The translations under genes were made by a program, and so were the position numbers. This document shows, one piece after another, positions 11,909 to 23,386 of a stretch of DNA of 64,000 nucleotides. How positions within the stretch are numbered: position 1 is the stretch's first letter; the number at the start of each line of letters is the position of its first letter. Below the pieces are notes generated by a model. It did no database searches and had not been told where the DNA came from. It worked only from the letters and a program-made list of their open reading frames with translations. Source of the stretch: Cylindrodendrum hubeiense (taxonomy: Eukaryota > Ascomycota > Sordariomycetes > Hypocreales > Nectriaceae). Location: positions 1 through 64,000 of the forward strand of contig JAANBB010000031.1 in the NCBI GenBank assembly GCA_014621425.1. Direction: 5' to 3'.

Positions 11909-13661
11909 ATGAAGGAATCAAGCAGAGATAAACAGTGGGTGAGTCGCACAACTCTCGATGATCAATACTCAATCAACCCTCAATCCAACCCTCAATCCAA
12001 TCCCGTCACCTTTCCTTCTGCTTCTCCACCACACCACCCGTTTCATCCCCAACGTCATGTCATCCACCCGGCCACGAGATCAACGTCAGGGACCCAGTTG
12101 GACCCTTTTTTTTTGTCGTATGCGTCGCGTCCATGCGGATCCCCACTTGTCCAGGATCCCCAGACCTGGACTTTGCCGTCGCTGCGATTGGCATGTGCCA
12201 GCACAGCAGCACGGCTTTGATGGCCAAGATGCACCGCCGCACTACCTAAGGGAATGGGCCACGAGTACGCGCAAGCGCGCTGGCGTCGCCCGGAAGAGAG
12301 GCTGCGCCCTGGCATTCATCTCGTCTTTCGTCCAGTCTTTTGTCGTATATTTCCCTGTGCCAGCAAACATTTAACTGACCCATCTCCCGCATTCACAGGC
12401 GCAAGCTTACATTCTGGATCCATTGACTGCACCTGAACCCAGCGAAGAAACCGGCGTCGCATCTTCTCACAACCTCGCTGCCCAATTAAAGAAGATCAAC
12501 CTCTCAAACTCAAGCCCTAGCTCCAGCTCCAGCTCTGTAAAGCAACCCAGGGAGAGAAGCGCAAAGCCATCGCATTCACCACCGCACCGCAACTATCCTA
12601 CACCACCAACCTCTGCGAGCCCTTCTCGCTCTGACTTCCATCCGTCCAATCCCTTCTCCAACGCAGCCGAATCTTCCAAGTCTATTTCGCCTCCTAGGTC
12701 TCCTCCTCGATCTCCTCCCAACGCTGCTCACAACTCGCGACGGTACCCCCCGAACACTGCCGTCACTCGCTCGTCCAGCGCCCGTGTCCCGCAGTTGGCC
12801 CCCCCGGCTCACCCTCGACACCACCGCAGCCGCAGCACCGGTAACTGTGACCTATCTCGCAACCCTTCAATCAACCAGCGCTTTCCTGGCGACATGACCC
12901 ATCGGCCTCTTGAAATTCTCCGAAAGGAGGCCCGCGCCGCCGACCGTGCGCCCCACCTCCGGCGCAAGAACATCCCGCATACCGACACTATTGATGCGCT
13001 GGACACTATTGGTGGAACCTACCATCACGGCGGACCGTTTGATGCTGCTCTCTCCAGTCGCAACCGACAGCAAAAGTACTCACCTGCTGCTGCCGTGCAT
13101 GACTCCAACATGGAGGCCATCCGGGCCACGCCTAGGGAGTATATGGAAGACGCTCTCCGAAAAAACAGGCCCCTCCAAGGCACCGCAATCATTCCCAACG
13201 GCCAAGAGGATTTCCGTGGTAACATCATGAACTACGAAGAAGGCGCCGACCTGATGAGGGAGCCAGATGCTGAAGGTGGTGCTTACAGGCGTTATGAAGG
13301 AATTGTAAGTGAAATCGACGAGACTGTTACAAAGCTGTGCCAGGTTACTAACCAATTCGATTAGGCCTACCACCCCGATGACCTCAAGGGAAAGGGACCT
13401 AATTTCGAACTCGAGAGAGATTTGAAGGAGAAGAAGCGTCTGGCCAAGGGTCAAGCCGCCGAGTACGAAATGCAGCCACGGACCAATCGTCCTCCCGCGA
13501 GACACCACCGAAGCTATAGCGATCATCCCGTCTCCACTACCGCCGGCGCATTTTCCAACGGCACCGATCTTGGACGCCAAAACTCCACGAGCAAGCGATT
13601 GAGTGATGGTTTCAGGCGACGCTTTGGTAGCATCCGTCGCAAGAAGCAGGAGGTAGAGTGA
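11909..13661 (+). CDS. pal1: Pal1-family cell morphology protein
   Basis: Pal1 proteins associate with the plasma membrane and endocytic sites and help maintain polar cell shape in fungi. Three exons: 11909-11938, 12399-13304 and 13365-13661, giving 410 aa. The first exon encodes only ten residues (MKESSRDKQW) and is joined over a 460-base intron (GTGAGT...AACTGAC...CAG) to AQAYILDPLTAPEPSEE. The second intron is 60 bases with branch TTACTAAC. The N-terminal half is Ser/Pro-rich and disordered. The Pal1 core follows: RPLEILRKEARAADRAPHL, then NIPHTDTIDALDTIGGTYHH, GGPFDAA and the AIR-ATPREY stretch. The C-terminus is basic (RRRFGSIRRKKQ), a possible lipid-binding tail. The mini-exon is an inference; the rest is secure. 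Confidence 0.88.
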
Positions 13662-14181
13662 GAATGTCACCCATCTCGACTTGGTTCAAATTCAGCTTTT
13701 CGGATTTTCTTTGGCGTTATTTTTTTAGGTAGTCTGGGGTTTGATGGAGGACACGCGAGTGGGACTGTACACATACGATGATGAAGATACTCCCGAGGAT
13801 AGAAGCACATACACTCCGAGGTGGGCAGTTTAGGAGGTTTAGCATCTCCAACGACAGTCTGACTGCGAAGAAAGAAGGGATGGATGGATGCGATGGCATT
13901 TCGGATTACTACGTATGAGGCCTGAAAAACTTAGGCCTGTTGCAAATAGACGATGCAATGAATGATACCACAATAGCTGAGAGTCTACACATGTGCAAAA
14001 GTTCTACTGTAGATATATAATCGTAGTTCCATGTAACTGTATTTTACCCAGCTCTAGTTTTTGAGTACCTGCAGGCTTCTTCGTTAATACAGCCAACTGA
14101 TAAAGTAGCTATGAAGCACCCTTGCGACTCCCTGAACATCAAAACAGCCCAACCATTCATCGGGATTCGAACAAGACATCG
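13662..14181. other. Convergent intergenic region
   Basis: These 520 bases separate the converging ends of pal1 and the SUN-domain gene and should hold both 3' ends. AT-rich stretches near 13960-14060 would suit polyadenylation. I searched the part next to the SUN gene for a missing terminal exon and saw none with a recognisable SUN sequence. Confidence 0.4.
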
Positions 14182-17100
14182 TCAAAAGTACGCCAACCCA
14201 CTCCAGCCCAGTAGGCCTTCCAGCTCGTCCCTTAGCTCGCCCACACCGTCGTACCCACCCTTTCCGGCAATCTCGGCGCGCTTGGCAGCAGCCAGCTCCG
14301 TCCACCGGGCCAGCACGGCGCCGTCGGCGAAGTGCGCGTACACCTCGATGTGGCGCGGCCGCGCGTCCGGGTCCGTCGTCGCGCCGGGCAGGATGTGCTC
14401 GACGACGACGTGCTGCGGGATGATGTGGTGCGCGAGCTGGACCGAGAGCGCGGCGCCGTGAGGGTTGCCGCGGTGGTTGACGGAGCGCGCGGCGCACCAG
14501 CAGTCGCCTTCGTCTTGCCAGGGGTTGAGGGCGGCGATGGCTGGGTATGGCTCGGCGCCGCGGATGCCCTTCTTGAAGGCGGCCTCGAGGATGATTCCCT
14601 TGTTAAATGGGTCGTACGTGGCGGACGTTCTCTTGGCGTCAACGGTCGCGCCGGCGCCGACTCCAAAGTAGTTGACCTGGTTCTTGAGCTCCGCGTCCCA
14701 GTGGAAGTGGATCTTGCCCTTGGCCATGGCCTCGAGGTTCATGTCGGCGATGGCCTTGAGGACAAGGCTTCTGACCAACGTGTTGACCTCGGTCTTGGTG
14801 ACTCCCTGCGGCGTGTTCTCCGTCGCCCTGCGGATGGACTCGCGGAGCTCCTCGAGTTGCGGTTGGAGCGCGTTCAGCTCGGCGCGAATCTCAGTGCGGT
14901 GAGTCGCGAACTCCTTCTGTAGGTGGTGTAGGAAGTCCTCCCGGGTGACGATGGTTTCCTTGATTTCTTTGCTTCGGAGTTGCTCCTTGACAATCCGGGA
15001 GAGTCGTTCATCAAACTCGCGGCCCGACCCAGCAGATTGGATCTTGTCCAAGGCTGGGCCTACTAGCTCAGCAATTTTGTCCTCGTTATTCTTGACCCAG
15101 GCATCCCAGACTCCAGACATCTTGGAATCGAGGCGGTTTTCGATTCCGGCGACGCTCACCTTGAGCTTCGATGCAAAGGTTGGGTCCTTGTTGAGACGCC
15201 CCACGATGGCCTGCCACTGCTCCTCCGACGTAAACTCATAGTCGCTGCCTTTCTTCTCCACCGTTAAGAAGCCACCGTCTTCGTGGATGAGGTCCCGCAA
15301 AGCATGCCAGAACTCCTGTGTGACAACGGGCTTGCCGTTATCGAGTTCCATGTGGACTATTTTGGGGATCACCGTCTTTAGTTTCTGGAGAGATGCGTCG
15401 TGTATTTTGGCGGCCTTCTTCAACGTGATGAGGTCCTTTGCGTACTCTTTGAACATCTTGTCGGCCTTTTCATGTGCCTTGTCGTCCGATTTCCATAAAT
15501 CGCTGAGGTCGTCCCATTCGCTTTTGGAGCGCGATGGCCACGAGGGCCATGATATTGATGGAATGAGGCCTCCAGCTTTGCCGATGATACCGCCAACATT
15601 GGGCCAGCGGATACCACCTACATTTGGCATCCCAACGTGTGGCATACTTGGCATCCCAATGTGTGGCATGCTTGGGGATGAGGCTTTCAGACCCAAAATA
15701 ATGGCAGGCCCGAAAAAGGCGGCAATAAACAGGCCAAATAGGCCTGCGACGACCCATCCGAAAGTCTTTCCTGGTCTTGGGATTTGAACATGAAGGTCTA
15801 TGCCAGAGATTTTGTCAATTAAACCGACAAAATGATCCATAATCTTGTCAATCAACCAAATGAATGTCTGGACGTAGGTCATCGGATTAAGTAGGCGTGA
15901 CCATTCGGTAGGGCCAGTCAAATCGTCGTCTTCTTCTTCGTCTTCGTCATCTGTAGGCGAGCGGATTCCGAAGAGTCTTCGCAGCAAAGGTAGTGGCCAC
16001 AGAGACATGAGCCAAAGCCATTGTTGCCGCCTGGCTTCACGTCTATCGGCCACCTCTCGCTCACGAGCAACCTGCTCCTCGGCTTCCAAAATGTCTCGCT
16101 GGATTGCCGCGTCACGTTCCCATGCGTCGGCAGGATATGTGTTGGTGTCAAAGGAGGTCGTCTTTTTGTTGAGTTCGTTTGCCTGACTGAATAGGCTTCG
16201 ACCTCCAACTCTCCCGTTTATGCGGAGAGTTTTCCGAGAATCACCAGTGTCTTGTGCGGGGGGTTGAGCCGCCGTAGATCTGAGGTCTCTTCGATTCGTT
16301 TTTGATGGACCTGCGTCGTCTTGAACAGAGGGAGCCAATGCACTTGTTCTTGTTTGGCGGTCCTGGCTTTGGCTCTGTCGCTCGCGTTCAGCTTCCACTT
16401 GTTGGGCTGCGGCCATCTTCTGAGATTTTAGCTGCCTCGTGGAAGCCTGGCGCATTCGGTTCGGAGCTGGTGTATTGGTTTTCCGTTGGTGTCCCATTAA
16501 AGCATTTGTGGCGCCCTGCTCATCTTCATCGTCCTCTTCTGAATCTTGTTCAGGTTGTGGTGGCTGCTGTTCGGGCTGGGTCTTCCCCACCCGTTGGCCC
16601 ACACCGGCCCGCTCCGGCCGACTTTTAGCAGCGGCTGTGGAACGGGCGTCGGCCGTTTTCTTGGGCGAAGGCTCCGGCAACCTTTCTTCAGCCACCCTTT
16701 CGAGGTTCGACTGTTGAGGTTGGCGCGAAGGTGGCCGCGCTGTTTGGCGCGGGTCAGGGACTGGAGTGCTTCCAGGTGTTGATTCTATCGTAGCATCACC
16801 GTAGTAGTCGTTCTCCAAGCCAAAGCTGCGCATGCTGTCAGCGTCACTACCGGTGAAGATGTACCCAGGCGGATCTAAAGTGACTGCGGGGCCTGCATAT
16901 TATTAGAATCGTTGAAATCCGAAATCTCAGTGATGCGACTTACCTCGTGTTGACGCACTCAGGTCAAGAGCCTTCATCCGCCTGTGGTCGCCCGCGAGCT
17001 CATCCTCATCATCGGCAGTGGCTGAGCGCTGTGGCCTCCGCGGTCGTACAAACACTTCATCCTCGTCGTTTCTTTGAAGAGCCTGGCTGACTGCATTGCC

Positions 17101-17310
17101 GATATCGACGCGCTGGAGTCCACCTCCTGGCCGTCGCGGTGGTTCAGCAGCGGAACCATATGAAAGCTGTCTCCGTGAACTGGGTGTGCCAGCCAAAGCC
17201 GGAAGTTGCGGCCTGACAAGGTTTCCCACGCGATCATGAGAAGCTTCAGGCTCTGGTTCCCGGCTGGAAAACCGGGCGCTGCGTCGGATAGAGGAGGGTC
17301 TTGGCGGCAT
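14182..17310 (-). CDS. SUN-domain (Sad1/UNC-84) nuclear envelope protein
   Basis: SUN proteins cross the inner nuclear membrane and pair with KASH proteins to link chromosomes or the spindle pole to the cytoskeleton. Two exons, 17310-16944 and 16892-14182, give 1025 aa with a 51-base intron. Order seen: disordered, basic and Ser/Arg-rich N-terminus; acidic patch DDEDEEEDDD; one membrane segment at about residues 500-524 (GWVVAGLFGLFIAAFF); a Met/Pro/Gly repeat directly after it (MPHIGMPSMPHVGMP); a helical stalk; and a SUN-like domain from about 860 with ATYDPFNKG, NPWQDEGDCWCAA and SVQLAHHIIP..VVVEHI. After IEVYAHF only about 50 residues remain and the last SUN strands (normally a Gly-x-Phe/Trp-x-Tyr...Gln-x-Phe segment) are not visible. 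The C-terminus is therefore either divergent, truncated or frame-disrupted. Confidence 0.85.
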
Positions 17311-18771
17311 TGCGCTGATGAGAATGAGATTGTGAGGGATGGTGAGATGAGATCAACAGAACAGCTGATCCAAGGATCGAGTGAAAGGAATAGACCGCTT
17401 TTGTGTCATGAAAGAGCGGCCGTAACCGTCCCCTCAAAGGGATCGCGCAAAGAGGAGGGCGAGCAGTCGTCCAGGGCGGCGTTTGTCGTTTGGCGAGATG
17501 GAAACAACAGGGCGCGCATGTGAGGCGCGTGAATAACAGAGACAATAGGTGTGGAACGGCTCGGAGAATGACCAGTTCTCATCCCGGATGTGTTGGACAA
17601 AGGCAAAGTTTCTGTGCGCCGGTGTTCCTTTGAGATGGGGTGAAGCTAAAAGTTGAGGCGCGCGCGCACGCAAACAAAGCGCATGTTGGTGGTGGCGGGT
17701 TGATGGCGTACGGTGAGCTCCGAGAATCCAGGGTCAGACGTGGCGGGACGAAGCCAAGACCGAGATGGGCGATGGGTGTGATGCACGACTCAGTCAGACC
17801 AAGAGTCACAGATCAAGATTCCAGACTCGGCAGCTCATGTCAATGACCGGGGGTTCGAAAGAAATTCCGTTTCTGGCGATATCGTCGGCGATGCTGGTGT
17901 GAGTGTTTTGGCGATGGCGGCTGGGAGACGCGAAGCGCGCCGAGGATTAGGCGGCGCAAATCAAGTGGCTGGGCGTGATCACGTGGCGGCCGGTTCGGTG
18001 AGGGATGCCAGACCGCAGCAAACATGTTTCTCTTTGACTGTCATCGCGCGCCAAAAAAAAATTGATGATTGATCATATTGATACTGCAATCAAGATCCAA
18101 ATTATACTGTATGAGGGATGAATATTCAAAAGGTGTCGCCATTCGAGTTTCATTCAGGCTATTGCGGTCTTAGGCGATTTACCCCGTCATGCAGAACAGA
18201 TCAGAGCGCACCGAGCGCACAGAGCACACTATGTCACTGAGCAAACTCCACTTGTCCCCAACGCACGCCTCTGTCTCGATGCCATGCAGCGAAAAGCAAC
18301 CAGGGTACCTCATAGACGTGTCGACATTGTCTGAGGTATATGAGGGCTTGCGTCTCGACAAACCCACGGCGCCTGGCAGCCGCAAAGATGGTTTAACACC
18401 GCGTGGGCGAACTGTTAAAGTTCTCATGGCAATGCAGACAATGCCGTATTGGGAGAGCTAATGCAACACCATGGCAACGGCGGCTTGCGAAGGGCGCAGG
18501 CTCAGCTTGCGAAATTGACCTGCGAACTAAGCTGCAATATCCCCTCCACTTTACCTCGTACTGAAGTCCCTCCCTGTCCCCCTCGTTTGCCTGCCCCTCC
18601 CCCCACCACCGCCGTTTCGCTCCCATACAAGTACCACGCGTACGAAGTGTACCCACTTCATCTCCTTACATAGCAGCTGATTCCCCCTGGCCTTACGCTA
18701 TAAACCTCCGCTGCTCTCTCACCTCTATCCTTTCACACCGCAATCCCTCCTCGCGAACAAAGAACTTCACA
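17311..18771. other. Divergent intergenic region, 1.5 kb
   Basis: This holds the promoters of the SUN-domain gene (left) and of UDP-glucose 4-epimerase (right). The right end is CT-rich, ending in a CACAATGG start context at 18768-18775. No coding region is supported in it. Confidence 0.45.
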
Positions 18772-20162
<1,391 letters not shown>

Positions 20163-20291
20163 TTGAGATGCGGCCAGGCCCTCGCGCCTTAGATCCTGAC
20201 CGAGCTATACGAGCAGATGTTTGGACAAAGCGATTGAGGAATTCATATCATTTAGACATGTAGAGGCACAAAGAAAAAAGTCGATATCTAA

Positions 20292-21483
20292 TTACAATTT
20301 TATGAGCAGCTTGCCCGTCGTCTTCCGGCTCTCAATGTCCTGGTGCGCCCTCGCCACTTCCTTCAGAGGGTAGACGTCGTGGATCAGAATCTCCACCTTG
20401 CCAGATGTAATCAATTCGAAGAGCTCGGCGGAGTATTTTTCGAGGCTGGCTCGGTCGGCAATGTAGCCACTTACGACGGGTCGCATCAGCTTGATGCACT
20501 TGGGGGTGAGGCGGAGGATGTTGACAGGAGGCACGGCGCCGGACTGTGCTCTGTTAGCAATCTTGCGTTCTAGCAGCATGGGTTATAGAGTGACTTACAG
20601 CGTTGCCGAAGGAAACGAGGTGGCCCTTGGGGGCAATCAGGTCGATGTCGGCATCAAAAGTAGACTTGCCCACGCCGTCGAAGATGACGTCCGCACCGTG
20701 ACCACCAGTGATTTCCTTAACCTTGGCCACAACGTCGTCATGGGAGTTGATGGTCCAACCAGCGCCGTTCTTGCGTGCCAGTGCACACTTCTCCTCCGTG
20801 CTAGCTGTGCCGATAGTCTTGGCTCCAATTGCGCGCAGCATCTGAACGAGCAGGGTACCAACACCACCAGCGGCGGCGTGGACGAGCACCCACTGGCCGG
20901 CCTTGACATCAGCAGCCTCACGGATAAAAGTCCAGGCCGTCAGGCCCTGCAGGTATGCGGCGGCAGCCTTGTCGGTCGAGAGGGAATCGGGGATGATGAT
21001 GGCGTCGGAGGCAGCGACGGCGCTGTACTCGCCGTAGGTGCCGTAGGTGCCCATGAAGACGACGCGGGAGCCGACGGGGATGCTGGAGACGGACGAGTGC
21101 GCATCGATGACCTCACCGGCGCCCTCACGGCCCAGCGTCTGGGGAAACTGAGGGACCTTGTAGAGGCCGGAGCGGAAGTAGGTGTCGATGAAGTTGAGGC
21201 CGGCGTACTCGTTCTTGACGAGGATCTGGCCCTCGCCGACCTTGGGCACCGGGATCTCGTTGTACTCGAGGACCTCGACCCCGCCGTTCTGCGAGATCTG
21301 GACGGCCTTCATGGTGGGAGGAATGGGCGCCATGGTGGACAACGGAGCGAGCTGTTTCGTGGGGGATCGCGGAAAGCTGGTGGCGTGGGGGAAGAAGGAA
21401 AGTCGTGCAGCGGCAGAGAGAGCTGGGGGCCTGGCAAGCTTAAGAAGTGAGCGGCGGACTGGCAGGACGAGCGGTAGGGCCAT
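20292..21483 (-). CDS. Quinone oxidoreductase, zeta-crystallin type (Zta1-like)
   Basis: This is a zinc-free medium-chain dehydrogenase that reduces quinones with NADPH. Two exons, 21483-20599 and 20543-20292, give 378 aa with a 55-base intron (GTAAGT...CAG) between SFGNA and SGAVPPVNILRL. Family motifs: LGREGAGEV, VHAAAGGVGTLLVQMLRAIG (NADPH-binding loop), GADVIFDGVG and the C-terminal SRKTTGKLLIKL. The first ATG (21483) adds about 50 residues rich in Arg/Leu/Ser with no acidic residue, like a mitochondrial presequence; a second ATG at 21333 in a strong context (ccaccATGG) gives the usual cytosolic form starting MAPIPPTMKAVQ. Both could be used. The gene converges on the epimerase gene with 129 bases between stops. 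Confidence 0.93.
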
Positions 21484-22279
21484 ATGCACCGTTTTTAGGG
21501 TCTGATCAGGTAATTGGCGATAGTTATGAAGGGTAACGCCAGATAGTAACGCCAGATAAGTAGCAACCTCCGCGGCGAATTCGGAAGCAGTCGGCTCGTA
21601 TATCCGGCGGCCGTGTCGATTCACAGCTCCAACCCGGCGCGCCTACGGAAGTGGGGTCGGAAGTTCCATGATGGCGGGGTAAATCCTCCTCCGGATGGGC
21701 AGAGGAGCCTCCAATGCTTAGCAATCACCCGCAGAACTGGCCCGGCACGTCATCTAGCGCGCGCGAGGGCGGGATTGGGATGCCCGGTGGCCGATGGCCG
21801 ATGGCTCGAGGCGGCTGGGTGGGATGCGTTTCGGAACGCGGCGGGCTCCCGTTGGTGGGACTTTGGGAGCTGGAAGTGGTGCCGGTGGGGAGCCGCTTGG
21901 AGGCATCGTGACAAATTGGTGACGAAGTTGAGTGCGGATGAACGTCAGCATGATTTGGGAGTACGCTATATAAGCGATAAGATAGTAGGAATGCAGTCAG
22001 ATTTATATGCGATTCCCGGATATTATTCACTGATACCATATAAATTCTATGTGCTCTCTAAATCACGCTCGATCTACTACTGAATCTACTGCTTCATCTA
22101 CCACTCCCTCTACCGCTCCCTCTACCCCAAACCATGAACATGACAATCTAATTTCAACCTCCCCAACCGAATCCATCGCAGCGCTAACCAAAAATTTCCC
22201 GATGATTGTAGACCACATATCCTGATCTGATAAGGTCCCAGCTTGCTCTTACCAGGTTTGTTGCTCAGCTTGTGCATCG
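21484..22279. other. Intergenic, becoming AT-richer
   Basis: Upstream region of the quinone oxidoreductase on the left, then an AT-richer stretch from about 21950 toward the lineage-specific gene. CT-rich short repeats (ctaccactccctctacc type) occur near 22090-22130. No coding region is supported. Confidence 0.4.
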
Positions 22280-23386
22280 TCACGTCAACGCAAGCCCCTC
22301 CAGAGCCAACTCCAATGACTCGACTGTCGTTGTTGTTGGCGTTGGCTCTGGCTCTGGCTCTGGTTGTTCAAAGTCTCGGCGTAGGTCTTCAATGACATGC
22401 CTGAAACTCTCGACCTCTGGCAAGTTTTCATCATCGATGCTAATGTTGCTCAGGTGGAAAAATATGAGCCCTTGCCCATAACAAGAGTTGTTAGTTACTG
22501 GGTATCCACACATGAAGACAATTGTTCGCTTACCAGAACGGAATGCATTCCTGAGGGCATGCGTAATAACCTGGGCATTTCGCGGACGCCGTATTAAGCT
22601 GATGAACATTGCGGTCACTGGTAACCTCCAGCGATCTTCGAATAAGTGAGCAATGCCCATTGCTCCCTGGACCTCAACATCCTCAATTGGCTTTTCACTA
22701 ATGTGATATTTGACTCGAGCGTGCAAAACTCTCTTCGCCCATACCCCTTCGAGTGACCAATCGAACAGCCACGGGTAGAGCACTGCCAGCCCAGAATTCC
22801 TGAGGTCGCGGAAGTTTGCTTCGGAGCATTGGCCTTCGACGTTGACTTCACCCTGCGAGAGGTATTCGCCAAAGTAGTACTTTTCAAGTCGAATCTTGTA
22901 CAGGCTGCAAAGACTCATCCTCCCTCTTGGTGCCCCAGAGTTAACAAACACCTTCATTATTTCGGTGTCTTTAACAAATGTTCCCGGTGTAATGTATTGA
23001 GTATCAAGGATGAGGAGCTTTATGTCTTTCCAATCGACATCCTTGGACTGGTTTTGATAGACACCGTAAAGCAAGGCGACGAGCAGAGATGATGTCCAAC
23101 TCACAAGGTTGCATGTTGCCTCGTGGGGGTCACACCATTTGCCTTTCAAGTGGCGATGGAGTCGATCAAAAGCTTCATGAGGTTCAGACGCTAAGGTGGA
23201 AAATATATCTTCCCTTGAGTCCAGAGGAGCAGGTGATACGACTCGTTTGACATTTGTTTCTCCAGAGGACTTCGGGTTGTAGACACGGAACAAATATCTT
23301 GGGATGCAGCCAGTAACCACCGAAGGTAGATCGCCCCGGTGCTTGGGCTCTGGGTTAAACAGATTTGAACCGGGTATGATGCTCAT
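22280..23386 (-). CDS. Fungal lineage-specific protein with ADP-ribosyltransferase-like residue pattern
   Basis: I do not recognise this 368-aa protein with confidence. It resembles fungal proteins beginning PRYLFRVY, which I recall as a domain of unknown function (perhaps DUF7587). Its order of motifs recalls the ADP-ribosyltransferase fold: an Arg in YLFRVY (Arg34), a strand with Ser/Thr residues followed by a small-residue helix, LVSWTSSLLVALLYG (Ser96-Ser100), and a QGE triplet at 178-180 like the QxE/ExE catalytic motif. It has no signal peptide or clear membrane segment. The tail has a PEPEPEPT stretch. A 63-base in-frame segment with a GTAAGC donor and CTAAC branch but an AAG end (about 22468-22530) might be an intron. 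Codon use is less biased than in neighbours and the DNA is AT-richer, suggesting an accessory gene. Confidence 0.6.
   Translation of the reverse strand: MSIIPGSNLFNPEPKHRGDLPSVVTGCIPRYLFRVYNPKSSGETNVKRVVSPAPLDSREDIFSTLASEPHEAFDRLHRHLKGKWCDPHEATCNLVSWTSSLLVALLYGVYQNQSKDVDWKDIKLLILDTQYITPGTFVKDTEIMKVFVNSGAPRGRMSLCSLYKIRLEKYYFGEYLSQGEVNVEGQCSEANFRDLRNSGLAVLYPWLFDWSLEGVWAKRVLHARVKYHISEKPIEDVEVQGAMGIAHLFEDRWRLPVTAMFISLIRRPRNAQVITHALRNAFRSGKRTIVFMCGYPVTNNSCYGQGLIFFHLSNISIDDENLPEVESFRHVIEDLRRDFEQPEPEPEPTPTTTTVESLELALEGLALT

Noticed and set aside
14155..14180. tRNA-like B box (GTTCGAATCCC on the minus strand)
   Set aside because: The flanking bases do not form a T stem, and no D arm or acceptor stem could be placed.
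20491..21450. 319-codon plus-strand frame opposite the quinone oxidoreductase
   Set aside because: Antisense shadow that follows the codon bias of the real gene and runs through its intron.
23345..23370. GGTTCAAATC B-box-like sequence on the minus strand
   Set aside because: It is part of the coding start of the ART-like gene and no cloverleaf fits.
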